Assembly: GCA_023387735.1 (NCBI GenBank)
Contig: JAEWHP010000020.1
Location: 186,001 to 250,000, forward strand
From: Pseudomonadota bacterium
GTDB taxonomy: Bacteria > Pseudomonadota > Alphaproteobacteria > Rhizobiales > Xanthobacteraceae
Length of the DNA stretch: 64,000 nucleotides
Direction of reading: 5' to 3'
In this document: positions 32,711 through 41,144 of the stretch, in pieces
How positions within the stretch are numbered: position 1 is the stretch's first letter
Layout: each line of letters opens with the position of its first letter
Notes under the pieces: generated by a model
Told to the model about the DNA's origin: nothing
Databases searched by the model: none
The model's input: only the letters and a program-made list of their open reading frames with translations
Translations under genes and position numbers: made by a program

Positions 32711-35131
32711 CTACGCCACCGCTCCCAGGTCCTTGGCCGCCTTCCAGTTGCGCCAGTAATCATGCGGCATCTGGATGTGGGTGCTCCCAAGGAACGAGAA
32801 CGCATCGTTGACCGCGTTGGAGAACGCCGGCACGCCGCCGACATTCGGGCTCTCGCCGACGCCCTTGGCGCCGATCGGGTGATGCGGCGACGGGGTGACG
32901 GTGAAGTCGGTCTCCCAATGCGGCGTCTCGACCGCGGTCGGCATGAAGAAATCCATGAACGAGCCGGTGACGACGTTGCCTTCGTCGTCGTAGCGGATCT
33001 CCTGGCCCATCGCGATGGCGAAGGCTTCGGTCAATCCGCCATGCACCTGCCCCTCGATGATCATCGGGTTGATGCGGGTGCCGCAATCGTCGAGCGCGTA
33101 GAAGCGCCTGACCTTGTAGACCCCGGTATCGACGTCGATGTTCATCACGCAGATATAGGCGCCGAACGGATAAGTCATGTTCGGCGGGTCGTAATAGCTC
33201 ACCGCCTCCAGGCCCGGCTCCATCCCCGGCGGCACGGAATTGTAGGCCGCCCAGCAGATGTCCTTCATCGACATCGCCTTCTCGGGAAGACCTTTCACGC
33301 GAAAACCGTCGATATCCCATTCGAGGTCATCTTCGTGGACCTCGAGCTTGTAGGCCGCGATCATCTGCGCCTTGCCCTTGATCTTGCGCGCGGCCATCGC
33401 GATCGCCGCACCCGCGACCGGCGTCGAGCGTGAACCGTAGGTGCCGAGTCCGTAGGGCGCGGTGTCGGTGTTGCCCTCCTCGATCATGATGTCGTCGGCG
33501 GGAATGCCGATCTCGGTGGCGATGATCTGGGCCCAGGTGGTCTCGTGGCCCTGCCCCTGGCTCTTGGAGCCGACGCGGGCAATGCCCGCCCCGGTCGGGT
33601 GCATGCGGATCTCGCAGGAATCGAACATCGCAATGCCGAGGATGTCGCAATTCTTCGACGGGCCGGCGCCGACGATTTCGGTGAAGAACGACACGCCGAG
33701 ACCCATGATCTCGCGGGTCTCGCCGCGCTTGAACGCCTCGCGCAAGCCAGCCTGCTCCTTGCGAAGACCGGCATAGTCGACCGTTTCCATCATCTTGCGC
33801 ATGGCTGTATGATAGTCGCCGGAATCGTACTCCCAACCCAAAGCCGAGTGATACGGGAACTGCTCCGGCTTGATGAAATTCTTCAAGCGCAATTCGGCCG
33901 GATCCATCTTGAGCTTCTGCGCCAGAATATCCATCGCGCGCTCGATGCAGTACGCCGCTTCGGTGACGCGGAACGAACATCTGTAAGCGACGCCACCCGG
34001 CGCCTTGTTGGTGTAGATGCCGTCGACGGCGAGATGCGCCGTCGGGAAATCATACGACCCCGTGACGATGTTGAAGAAGCCGGCCGGCCATTTCGACGGG
34101 TCGGCACAGGCATCGAACGCGCCGTGATCAGCCAGCACGTGCACGCGCAGGCCCGTCACCTTGCCGTCCTTGGTGGAGGCGATCTCGGTCGTCATGTGAT
34201 AGTCGCGCGCGAACGAGGTCGCGGTCAGGTTCTCGATCCGGTCCTCGACCCACTTCACGGGTTTGCCGGTGACGATGGAGGCCACCGCCGCGCAGATGTA
34301 GCCGGGATAGGCGCCGACCTTGTTGCCGAAACCGCCGCCGATATCAGGCGAGATCACATGGATCTTGTGCTCCGGTATCTTGGCGATCAGCGCCACGACC
34401 GTGCGGATCACATGCGGGGCCTGAAAAGTGCCCCAGATCGACAGTTCGCCCTTGATCTTGTCGAACGAGCAGACGCACTGGCAGGTCTCCAGCGGCGAGG
34501 GATGGGTACGATGGTAGGAGATCATCTCCTTGATCGTCACGTCCGCCTTCTTGAACGCGGCGTCGGTGAGGTCCTTGTCGCCGACGGTCCACTCGAAAAC
34601 GTGGTTATGATGCTTGCGCGGACCGTGCGCGCCCGTGGTCTTGCCGGCGAGATCCTCGCGCAGCACGGGCGCGTCCTTGTCCATTGCCTTGAACGGATCG
34701 ATCACCGGCGGCAACGGCTCGTATTCGACCACCACCTTGTTGATGCCGTCGTCGGCCGCGTAACGGTCGGTCGCGACCACGAAGGCGACCTCCTGGTTCT
34801 GGAACAGCACCTTGCCGTCGGCCAGCACCATCTGCACGTCGCCGGCGAGCGTCGGCATCCAGGCAAGGTTGACCGTCTTCAGCGTCTCGGCGGTGATGAC
34901 CGCGAGCACGCCCGGCACTTTCAGCGCCTCGGTGTCGTCGATCTTCTTGACGCGCGCATGCGCATGCGGCGACCGGACGAAATCGCCGTGCAGCATGCCC
35001 GGCAGTTTCAGATCATCGACGTAATTGCCCTTGCCCTGCGTGAAGCGGATGTCCTCGACCCGCTTGCGCTTGCAGCCCATGCCTTCGAGCCTGGCTTCGC
35101 GTTGTTCCCGCGTGGGAGTCATGTCGTTCAT
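32711..35131 (-). CDS. coxL: Form I aerobic carbon monoxide dehydrogenase, large (Mo-Cu) subunit
   Basis: An 806-residue molybdenum hydroxylase. The active-site loop reads GGVAYRCSFRVTEA, containing the form I signature AYxCSFR with the Cu-binding Cys at residue 385. Form II proteins have AYRGAGR instead. The catalytic Glu is residue 760 in KGVGESPNVGGVPAFSN; both are offset by three from the A. carboxidovorans enzyme (Cys388, Glu763). Cofactor-binding motifs GGGFGNKVGAYPGYICAAV and GSKSQGQGHETTWAQ are present. It oxidises CO to CO2 with electrons passed via CoxS and CoxM to the respiratory chain. The ATG overlaps the coxS stop. Confidence 0.97.
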   Translation of the reverse strand: MNDMTPTREQREARLEGMGCKRKRVEDIRFTQGKGNYVDDLKLPGMLHGDFVRSPHAHARVKKIDDTEALKVPGVLAVITAETLKTVNLAWMPTLAGDVQMVLADGKVLFQNQEVAFVVATDRYAADDGINKVVVEYEPLPPVIDPFKAMDKDAPVLREDLAGKTTGAHGPRKHHNHVFEWTVGDKDLTDAAFKKADVTIKEMISYHRTHPSPLETCQCVCSFDKIKGELSIWGTFQAPHVIRTVVALIAKIPEHKIHVISPDIGGGFGNKVGAYPGYICAAVASIVTGKPVKWVEDRIENLTATSFARDYHMTTEIASTKDGKVTGLRVHVLADHGAFDACADPSKWPAGFFNIVTGSYDFPTAHLAVDGIYTNKAPGGVAYRCSFRVTEAAYCIERAMDILAQKLKMDPAELRLKNFIKPEQFPYHSALGWEYDSGDYHTAMRKMMETVDYAGLRKEQAGLREAFKRGETREIMGLGVSFFTEIVGAGPSKNCDILGIAMFDSCEIRMHPTGAGIARVGSKSQGQGHETTWAQIIATEIGIPADDIMIEEGNTDTAPYGLGTYGSRSTPVAGAAIAMAARKIKGKAQMIAAYKLEVHEDDLEWDIDGFRVKGLPEKAMSMKDICWAAYNSVPPGMEPGLEAVSYYDPPNMTYPFGAYICVMNIDVDTGVYKVRRFYALDDCGTRINPMIIEGQVHGGLTEAFAIAMGQEIRYDDEGNVVTGSFMDFFMPTAVETPHWETDFTVTPSPHHPIGAKGVGESPNVGGVPAFSNAVNDAFSFLGSTHIQMPHDYWRNWKAAKDLGAVA

Positions 35132-35628
35132 TCCGCAGCCTCCTGGAATTCAACGCCGTTGATCTTGGCGGCGGCATATTGAATGGCCCTGACGATGTTC
35201 TGGTAGCCGGTGCAGCGGCAGATATTGCCCGAGATGCCCATCCGGATTTCTTCTTCGCTGGGCCGCGGATTCTCCTTCAACAGCCGCTGCGCGCGTAAGA
35301 TCATGCCGGGCGTGCAGAAGCCGCATTGCAGGCCGTGCATCATGCGAAAGCCTTCCTGCAGCGCCGACAGCGAACCGTCGGCATTGGCCATGCCTTCGAT
35401 GGTGGTGATGTCGGAACCTTCCGCCTGCACCGCAAACATGGTGCAGGACTTCACCGACATGCCGTCGATATCGACGGTGCAGGCGCCGCAATGCGTGGTC
35501 TCGCAGCCGATATGGGTGCCGGTGAGCGCGAGATTTTCGCGGATGAAATGCACCAGCAGCGTGCGCGGTTCGACGAGGCCTTCGACCTCGGCGCCGTTCA
35601 CCTTCATGGTGACATGAGTTTTTGCCAT
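35128..35628 (-). CDS. coxS: CO dehydrogenase small (2Fe-2S) subunit
   Basis: A 166-residue iron-sulfur protein, the same length as the A. carboxidovorans subunit. The plant-type ferredoxin cluster is bound by Cys residues in HIGCETTHCGACTVDIDG and CTMF. The second cluster is bound by QCGFCTPGM and NICRCTGYQNIVRAI. It relays electrons from Mo-Cu to FAD. ATG 35628 follows 13 bp after coxM, and the stop overlaps coxL (ATGA). Confidence 0.97.
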   Translation of the reverse strand: MAKTHVTMKVNGAEVEGLVEPRTLLVHFIRENLALTGTHIGCETTHCGACTVDIDGMSVKSCTMFAVQAEGSDITTIEGMANADGSLSALQEGFRMMHGLQCGFCTPGMILRAQRLLKENPRPSEEEIRMGISGNICRCTGYQNIVRAIQYAAAKINGVEFQEAAE

Positions 35629-35641
35629 TTTGTGTCCCTCC

Positions 35642-36505
35642 CTAAACGGCTTTGGCCATGGCGCGCTGCAAGGCGCGCGCGACCATGATGCCGCCGACAT
35701 GTTTGCGGTATTCGACAGGGCCGCGGGCATCCGCCGCCGGCGACATGATGGCTTCCGCCGCGGCGGCCGCTTTCTTCAGCGTGGCCGGATCGAGGCTGGT
35801 GCCGACCACGGCCTTGGCAGCGTCCTCGGCCAGCAGCGGCGTTTCCGACAGGTTGGTCAGGCCGATCCGGCAGGTCGCGACCTTGCCGCCCGCCATCGTC
35901 AGCACGACCGCGGCGGCCGCGGTGGCGTAGTCGCCGACCTTGCGCTTGAGTTTTTCGTAGGCGTAGCCGTGACCGGCGGCGGGAACAGGAATGGAGACCG
36001 CGGTCAGGAGTTCGCCGGGTTCGAGCGCGGTGAAATAGGCGCCCTGGTAGAATTCCCCGGCTGCGACCTCGCGGGCGCCGGACTTGCCTTCGAGCCGGTA
36101 GCTGGCGCCGAGCGTCATCATCAGCGCCGGCATGTCGTTGCCGGGATCGCCGTTGGCGACGTTGCCGCCGATGGTGCCGCGATAGCGAACCTGGGGATCG
36201 GCGATCAGCAGCGCGGTTTCATGCAGGATGGGCAGGGACTTGCCGATGTCCTCGGACGCCAGCAGTTCGTGCTGGGTGGTCATCGCGCCGATCACGATTG
36301 TGTCGCCGTCGCGACGGATGCCCTTGAGGCCTGCGACGCCATGCAGGTCAACGAGGTGCTCCGGGCTCGCGAGCCGGAGCTTCATCATCGGAACCAGGCT
36401 GTGGCCCCCGGCCAGCGGCCGGGCCTCATCGCCGAGCGTCGAAAGCAGGTTCACGGCATCGGCCAACGTTGCCGGCCGGTGATAACTGAACGGCCCTGGG
36501 ATCAT
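35642..36505 (-). CDS. coxM: CO dehydrogenase medium (FAD) subunit
   Basis: A 287-residue FAD-binding protein. MIPGPFSYHRPATLADAVNL opens the PCMH-type domain. ARPLAGGHSLVPMMKLRLA is the first FAD motif (about residues 30-48) and GTIGGNVANGDPGNDMPALM the second (about residues 109-128). A C-terminal CO dehydrogenase flavoprotein domain follows. GGAGG is correctly placed before ATG 36505. First gene of the structural operon, 165 bp downstream of coxC, with a putative operator in between. Confidence 0.96.
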   Translation of the reverse strand: MIPGPFSYHRPATLADAVNLLSTLGDEARPLAGGHSLVPMMKLRLASPEHLVDLHGVAGLKGIRRDGDTIVIGAMTTQHELLASEDIGKSLPILHETALLIADPQVRYRGTIGGNVANGDPGNDMPALMMTLGASYRLEGKSGAREVAAGEFYQGAYFTALEPGELLTAVSIPVPAAGHGYAYEKLKRKVGDYATAAAAVVLTMAGGKVATCRIGLTNLSETPLLAEDAAKAVVGTSLDPATLKKAAAAAEAIMSPAADARGPVEYRKHVGGIMVARALQRAMAKAV

Positions 36506-36597
36506 GCGTTTCCTCCATTCGCCCTTTGCGGGCGTTGGAAGCGAAGCTGATTGGAGGCGTTCTAAAGCGCAATCGCGTGGGCACAAATGCCGGAAAA

Positions 36598-36632
36598 GCG
36601 CACGAAATGCGGATATGCGCGCACGAAATGCG
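36598..36632 (-). promoter_or_regulatory. Twin direct repeats upstream of coxM, candidate LytTR (CoxC) operator
   Basis: Two identical 14-mers GCGCACGAAATGCG occur at 36598-36611 and 36619-36632. Their starts are 21 bp apart, exactly two helical turns. LytTR regulators bind pairs of short direct repeats about 21 bp apart. The pair is 93-127 bp upstream of the coxM start and directly beside the gene for the LytTR protein. The link is an inference. Confidence 0.6.
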
Positions 36633-36670
36633 TCAGCTTTACCGACCTAATTCAGTCCTTGCCCGCCCGG

Positions 36671-37903
36671 TCAGGAGGCGTGCCGCTTGACGAGGCCCAG
36701 CCGGGCCTTCACCTCGGCGATCCGGGCGCGGCTAACCGGTACGCGATGCGGCGACGTCCCATCGAGTTCGACGATCGCACCGTCGCCTTCCTTCCTGACC
36801 AGGGTCACATGCGCCATCGCCACGATGTGGCTGCGGTGCACCCGGAGGAACAGTCCGGGGTCGAGCTGGGCTTCGGCTTCCGAGATCGACCATGGACACA
36901 TCCGTTCCCGGATACCGTCGTGGACCTTGGTGTAGTGCGCGTCCGCCCGGACGCTCCTGATGTCGGCGGTATCGATGAAGTGGGTGCCGTCGGCGCCTTC
37001 GACCGGCATTCGCGGTGCAGGCGCCAGCCGGGGCGGTCGGCCGATGCCGCCGAGCGGGGTCGGCCGGAGCCGCGGGCTGGTCGTGGCCGGACTGGACTCT
37101 GCCGGCGGGATATCTGCGACAAGGACCGGCGCCGCAGGGGCGACCGTACCGGTCACTTCCGCCTCCATGCCTGTCGACACCGCGATCTTCCGGCGCGGAT
37201 CCGGCACCAGCGACAGCAGGAAGCCGGCAGCAATCACGAAGCAGAGCAGCGCAACGACCAGCGACAGGATCTGCGGCGACGCGGCCAGCCCTTCGACGTG
37301 ATGATGGGATCCCGGCGACAATGGAACCAGGTGCATACCGGCCATGGCCGTATAGTGCATGCCCGACACCGCGAAGCCGTAGGCGATCGCGCTCAGGGCG
37401 AGTTGCACGCCGCCCTGCCGCGCCAGGAACGCCCGCAGGCCGCCATAGGCGGTGGCGATCGCAATCAGCACCGACAGCAGCACCATCGTGACGTCATGCG
37501 TCATCGAGAAATTGCCGGACAATCCGTGCATGCCGACATAGTGCATGCTGGCGATGCCGACCCCGAGCAGCACCGCCGAGGACACCACGCGGGAAACCGT
37601 CGGCTCCCCGACGCTGACAAAGAACAGGGAAATGCCGACGACCAGCGCGCAGATCAGGAACGACACGATGGTGGGCAGCACCAGATAGACCGTGCCCGCC
37701 GGCAATGGCGCCGCCAGCATGCCGACGAAGTGCATGGTCCAGATGCCGATGGCGAGAAAGAATGCCGCGCCTGCGAGCAGCACACGATGGCTCGCGTCCG
37801 GCGTCCCGCGAATGCGCGCGGTGAGACCGAAGCCGGTGTAACCTCCCAGGATCGCGATCGCCACCGAGAGCGCGACGAGATAAGGATCGTGTCCTTCGAA
37901 CAT
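36671..37903 (-). CDS. coxC: MHYT-LytTR membrane regulator CoxC
   Basis: A 410-residue inner-membrane sensor-regulator. About 250 N-terminal residues form an MHYT domain of roughly seven helices; copper-site-like motifs MHFVGML, MHYVGMHG and MHYTAMAGMH are visible. The MHYT domain is proposed to sense a diatomic gas such as CO, O2 or NO. A linker follows, then a C-terminal LytTR DNA-binding domain (VHRSHIVAMAHVTLVRKEGD; PVSRARIAEVKARLGL). CoxB, CoxC and CoxH in carboxidotrophs have this architecture. Location before coxM fits CoxC. Confidence 0.9.
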   Translation of the reverse strand: MFEGHDPYLVALSVAIAILGGYTGFGLTARIRGTPDASHRVLLAGAAFFLAIGIWTMHFVGMLAAPLPAGTVYLVLPTIVSFLICALVVGISLFFVSVGEPTVSRVVSSAVLLGVGIASMHYVGMHGLSGNFSMTHDVTMVLLSVLIAIATAYGGLRAFLARQGGVQLALSAIAYGFAVSGMHYTAMAGMHLVPLSPGSHHHVEGLAASPQILSLVVALLCFVIAAGFLLSLVPDPRRKIAVSTGMEAEVTGTVAPAAPVLVADIPPAESSPATTSPRLRPTPLGGIGRPPRLAPAPRMPVEGADGTHFIDTADIRSVRADAHYTKVHDGIRERMCPWSISEAEAQLDPGLFLRVHRSHIVAMAHVTLVRKEGDGAIVELDGTSPHRVPVSRARIAEVKARLGLVKRHAS

Positions 37904-37941
37904 GACCGTCTCGGCCGCCCGTCTCCACGGGCAGGCCTCCT

Positions 37942-37973
37942 CCCGCCGCCGAGTTTATAGACGTGGCGGCGGG
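37942..37973. repeat. Hairpin upstream of coxC
   Basis: CCCGCCGCC (37942-37950) and GGCGGCGGG (37965-37973) form a perfect 9-bp stem with a 14-nt AT-richer loop. It lies 40 bp upstream of the coxC start and could affect its leader RNA. No adjacent T-run is seen. Confidence 0.5.
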
Positions 37974-38044
37974 AATGACAATCGGCCGCTCGCGTCTCTT
38001 TTTATTTCTCGACGCGAAGCGATGCGCATAAGCGGCACGAATGA

Positions 38045-38620
38045 CTAGACAATCCCGGCCGCGACCTGGCCGCGGAGCCGCTCCAGGCTGTGCAGCGTGT
38101 TGGCGCAGGCTTCCGCGACTTCGATGCCCTTGATGACAAAGTGCTTGCGGAAGAAATCGTGATGTACCGCGCTGTCGTGGAACTGCTGCGGCGTCAGCAC
38201 CGCCGAGAACACCGGCACCTCGGTCTTGAGCTGCACGTCCATCAGCGCCTTGATCACGGTATCGGCCACGAATTCGTGACGGTAGATGCCGCCATCGACG
38301 ACGAGGCCGGCGGCCACGATCGCGGTGTAGCGCCGCGTCTTGGCCAGCAGTTGTGCATGCAGCGGGATTTCGAACGAGCCGGGTACTTCGAACAGATCGA
38401 CCTGCGCGCGCGAGATATGTCGCGCCTCGATCTCCTCGAGGAAGGCGATGCGGCATTCCTCGACCACGTCGCGGTGCCACGAGGATTGCACGAAGGCGAC
38501 CCGCTGCGGCTTGACGAAGCGCGGATAGGAAGGCGCCGGCGGCACCTCGGGCACGTCAGGGACGTGATTTGCTTCGGTGGTTTGGGATCGGACTTCAGGC
38601 TCTTGCAACATCTGATTCAT
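38045..38620 (-). CDS. ribH: 6,7-dimethyl-8-ribityllumazine synthase (RibH, type-II-like)
   Basis: A 191-residue enzyme of the penultimate riboflavin step. Motifs: FVQSSWHRDVVEECRIAF, VDLFEVPGSFEIPLHAQLLA and the GGIYRHEFVADTVIKALMDV active-site segment. PVFSAVLTPQQFHD follows and the C-terminus has NTLHSLERLRGQVA. An extra 30-residue N-terminus is present. The segment GGIYRHEF, where typical synthases have GATxHF, resembles the second synthase (RibH2) of rhizobia and Brucella, in which an FMN riboswitch controls it; the same is seen here upstream. Confidence 0.93.
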   Translation of the reverse strand: MNQMLQEPEVRSQTTEANHVPDVPEVPPAPSYPRFVKPQRVAFVQSSWHRDVVEECRIAFLEEIEARHISRAQVDLFEVPGSFEIPLHAQLLAKTRRYTAIVAAGLVVDGGIYRHEFVADTVIKALMDVQLKTEVPVFSAVLTPQQFHDSAVHHDFFRKHFVIKGIEVAEACANTLHSLERLRGQVAAGIV

Positions 38621-38697
38621 GGCTTTCCTCTTTCAGGACCAGAATCAGGGCACACGGAACGACATCAGCCCACGCGCAGAGATGCGCGAGCCGCCGC

Positions 38698-38848
38698 AAC
38701 CGTTCTCTTTCATCCGGACTATGACCGTCGGCTTCGGAATCGCACCGAATCTGCTGACCCTTCATCTCGTGCGAGAAGAAGGCGCTCGCGGGCTTGGGCT
38801 ACGTCACCCTTACCGCCGGTGGGGACTTTCACCCCGCCCTGAGAACAT
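38698..38848 (-). ncRNA. FMN riboswitch (RFN element) controlling ribH
   Basis: Read on the minus strand, the region carries all hallmark RFN blocks in order: TTCTCAGGGCGGGGTGAAAG, TCCCCACCGGCGGTAAGG, AGCCCGCGAGCGCC, GGTCAGCAGATTCGGTG, TTCCGAAGCCGACGGTCATA and GTCCGGATGAAAGAGAACG. The closing P1 arms are GTTCTC and GAGAAC. It lies 78 bp upstream of the ribH start. FMN binding is expected to repress expression, by translation or transcription control not resolvable here. Confidence 0.95.
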
Positions 38849-38969
38849 CGGCCGCCCGGAATGGACGACCTGTGCGGAAATATGACCAAACGCCGCCAAT
38901 GGAGCAAGCGGCTTTGGCATGGGGAAACGGCATGTCCCCATGCCACGGCAACAGGGCGGCAGCCCCCTG

Positions 38970-39266
38970 TTAGAGGTCCGACCTCGCCGGCAGACCGGCC
39001 GCACCGACGCCGAGCTGGATCCGCGCCCTCTCCTGCGCGGCCTGATCGAGGCCGAGGCCAATTTGCGAGCGGTCGAGCCCGAAATCCTTCAATTCCCGGC
39101 GATTGAGATGGCGCAGCACCGCCAGCGTGGCGTGACGCTCGCGACGCGCGATCGCGGCCGCCACCAGGCCATTGATCAGACGGCGCGTGCGCACCAGAAA
39201 AATGGAGGCTCGGCGCCATGCAATTGGCGCGGTCGCGGAGGACAAAACGTCTTCAAGAATAGTCAT
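38970..39266 (-). CDS. DUF1127 domain protein (98 aa)
   Basis: A basic protein. Residues about 22-50 are arginine-rich and helical (ASIFLVRTRRLINGLVAAAI). The DUF1127 hallmark follows as AVLRHLNRRELKDFGLDRSQ (about residues 55-74), then a C-terminal extension. Small arginine-rich DUF1127 proteins in alphaproteobacteria affect RNA turnover and phosphate or carbon metabolism in the few cases studied. ATG 39266 is preferred to the upstream TTG 39281. Confidence 0.75.
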   Translation of the reverse strand: MTILEDVLSSATAPIAWRRASIFLVRTRRLINGLVAAAIARRERHATLAVLRHLNRRELKDFGLDRSQIGLGLDQAAQERARIQLGVGAAGLPARSDL

Positions 39267-39431
39267 AGCGCAATCTTTCAAGTGGCTGGCGCAACCTCGT
39301 GTTCGTGCCAGCGCTGTGGAGACAGCCTCAATCTGCCTGATCCAGAGTCCAAAGACTTTCAGAGGGCTGTGATATTCCGTCCAGATTGGCTTGAGATCGG
39401 GAGGCGAAGGCCGCAGGCGCCGTATCGGCGC

Positions 39432-41144
39432 ATGGCCATATCTTCACGGATCCTTAAAGCCGGCATCCTAGACCTGTCTATCGTCCAGCCACGGGGCGCT
39501 CCGGGCGACGCAGATGGGGCAAGCGTGACACTCGCGGCTGAGGTTTCCGGCACCGCTTCGGGAAGGTCCGCCAAACGGGCCTGGCCAGCGTCGATTTTCC
39601 AGACCAGGGCGCTGGTGCCGATCGTCATCGGCCTGGGCTCGCTGCTGGCGGGCGCGCTCTATACCTGGTTCGTCGGCGAAGACGTCAACTGGGATTGGCA
39701 GAACTACCACGAGTATAACGTCTGGGCCCTGATCAACGGCCGCTACGCCATCGATGCGCTGCCGGCCGGCTTCCAGACCTACTTCAACCCCACCGTCTAT
39801 TTCCCGGTCTATTATCTCCGCCACCTGCTGCCGCTGCCCTACGGCCTGATGATCCTCGGCGCGGTGCATGGCCTCAATTTGCTGCTGATCTACTTCCTCG
39901 CGCGCGTGCTGCTGCGGGAAGCTGCGACGTCATGGGCGATCGGCGCGGCGATCCTGATTGCCGCCGTCGGTCCGATGACGCTGTCGGAGGTCGGAACGAG
40001 CTTTTCGGATATTCTCACCGCGCTTCCCATCGTTGGGGGATGCATCCTGATCCTGTCGGCGGACGGACGTCACGGACGCTATGTCCTCGCCGGGCTGTTG
40101 ATCGGCGCCGCCGTCGGGCTGAAGCTGACCAACGTCGTTTACGCGCTTGGTGCTGCGGCCGCGGTTCTCGCCGCGACCCGTCCCCTGACAGCGACGGTGT
40201 GCCTGGGCATTGGCGGCACGATCGGCGCGCTGGCGACGGGCGGCGCGTGGGGGCTGATGCTCTGGCGCGAACTGGGTAACCCGATTTTCCCGCTGTTCAA
40301 CGCGGTGTTCCGGTCGCCCGAACTGGTCCCGATGAACATCATGGACTGGCAATTCTCGCCGCGCGGCTACCTCGACGCCCTCGCCTATCCTTTCTACTGG
40401 CTGATCGGCGACAACAGGAGCTCGGAGTATCCGTTTCGCGACGCGCGATTTGCCGTCGCGATGGTGTTGATCCTGATCGCCATCGGCCGATGTCTCGTCA
40501 CCCGCGCCACCATCTTCACGCAGCGGGACATTCAGTTTCTGCTTTTCTCTACCGTGTCCTACGCGACGTGGCTCATCCTGTTTGCGATTCAGCGCTACGC
40601 CATCGTGCTCGAGCTTTTGTGTGCGCCGCTGATCGTCCTGTTGATCGCCCGCTCGCTCACCGGCCGGCCCGAACCAAGCCTGTCGCACGCATCGTCGATG
40701 CGCATCAATTCGGCGATGGCCGCCACCGCATTGTTGATCGCGCTGTGGTCGCAGCCCGGAGACTGGTTTCGCCGCCCGTGGTCCAATCCCTACAATCCCC
40801 AGATCGCGAAACCGCTTGAGCAGCCCGCAGCCTATTTCCTGCTCGACAAGCCGCTGGCCTATGTCGCCACCGTGCTGCCGCCGGCGTCGCGGTTCTACCA
40901 GATCGCCGACATCGCGATGCCCATCGTTGCGGGCGGTGAGTTCGACCGCCGCATCCGCACCGCGCTGAAGAATCCGCTACCCGGCGGCGCGTGGGAATTG
41001 CACACGCGCGGCAAGCCGATCCGCGAGCAGTTACTCGAACGCTATGGTCTCCAGGTAGATGCGTCGAAAGCCTGCGTCGAAATCGAGGGCGCCTGGCTCG
41101 GGACCGCGATCGAGGCGTGTCCGCTCGTCGTGCGCGAACGATAG
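39432..41144 (+). CDS. Polytopic membrane protein, possible GT-C-type glycosyltransferase
   Basis: A 570-residue protein with a soluble N-terminus of about 60 residues and about ten hydrophobic helices. The first loop after helix 1 reads WFVGEDVNWDWQNYHEYNVW. Acidic residues and tryptophan just after the first helix recall the first periplasmic loop of GT-C glycosyltransferases (GT39/GT87-like), which carries the catalytic acid. The last 140 residues form a soluble C-terminal domain with a few cysteines. Family assignment is tentative. ATG 39432 follows a long open leader that I regard as noncoding. Confidence 0.65.
   Translation: MAISSRILKAGILDLSIVQPRGAPGDADGASVTLAAEVSGTASGRSAKRAWPASIFQTRALVPIVIGLGSLLAGALYTWFVGEDVNWDWQNYHEYNVWALINGRYAIDALPAGFQTYFNPTVYFPVYYLRHLLPLPYGLMILGAVHGLNLLLIYFLARVLLREAATSWAIGAAILIAAVGPMTLSEVGTSFSDILTALPIVGGCILILSADGRHGRYVLAGLLIGAAVGLKLTNVVYALGAAAAVLAATRPLTATVCLGIGGTIGALATGGAWGLMLWRELGNPIFPLFNAVFRSPELVPMNIMDWQFSPRGYLDALAYPFYWLIGDNRSSEYPFRDARFAVAMVLILIAIGRCLVTRATIFTQRDIQFLLFSTVSYATWLILFAIQRYAIVLELLCAPLIVLLIARSLTGRPEPSLSHASSMRINSAMAATALLIALWSQPGDWFRRPWSNPYNPQIAKPLEQPAAYFLLDKPLAYVATVLPPASRFYQIADIAMPIVAGGEFDRRIRTALKNPLPGGAWELHTRGKPIREQLLERYGLQVDASKACVEIEGAWLGTAIEACPLVVRER

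Noticed and set aside
32605..32844. 80-residue N-terminal extension of coxD
   Set aside because: It is encoded by a palindromic intergenic repeat and noncoding sequence; a strong GGAGG site marks ATG 32604 as the start.
33545..35182. 545-codon open frame antisense to coxL
   Set aside because: Shadow frame; CoxL is complete with signature residues on the minus strand.
36587..37960. 457-codon open frame antisense to coxC
   Set aside because: Arg/His/Asp-rich shadow text; the real MHYT-LytTR protein is on the other strand.
38919..39431. 171-residue N-terminal extension of the membrane protein at 39432
   Set aside because: Runs antisense through the DUF1127 gene and has no coding character.
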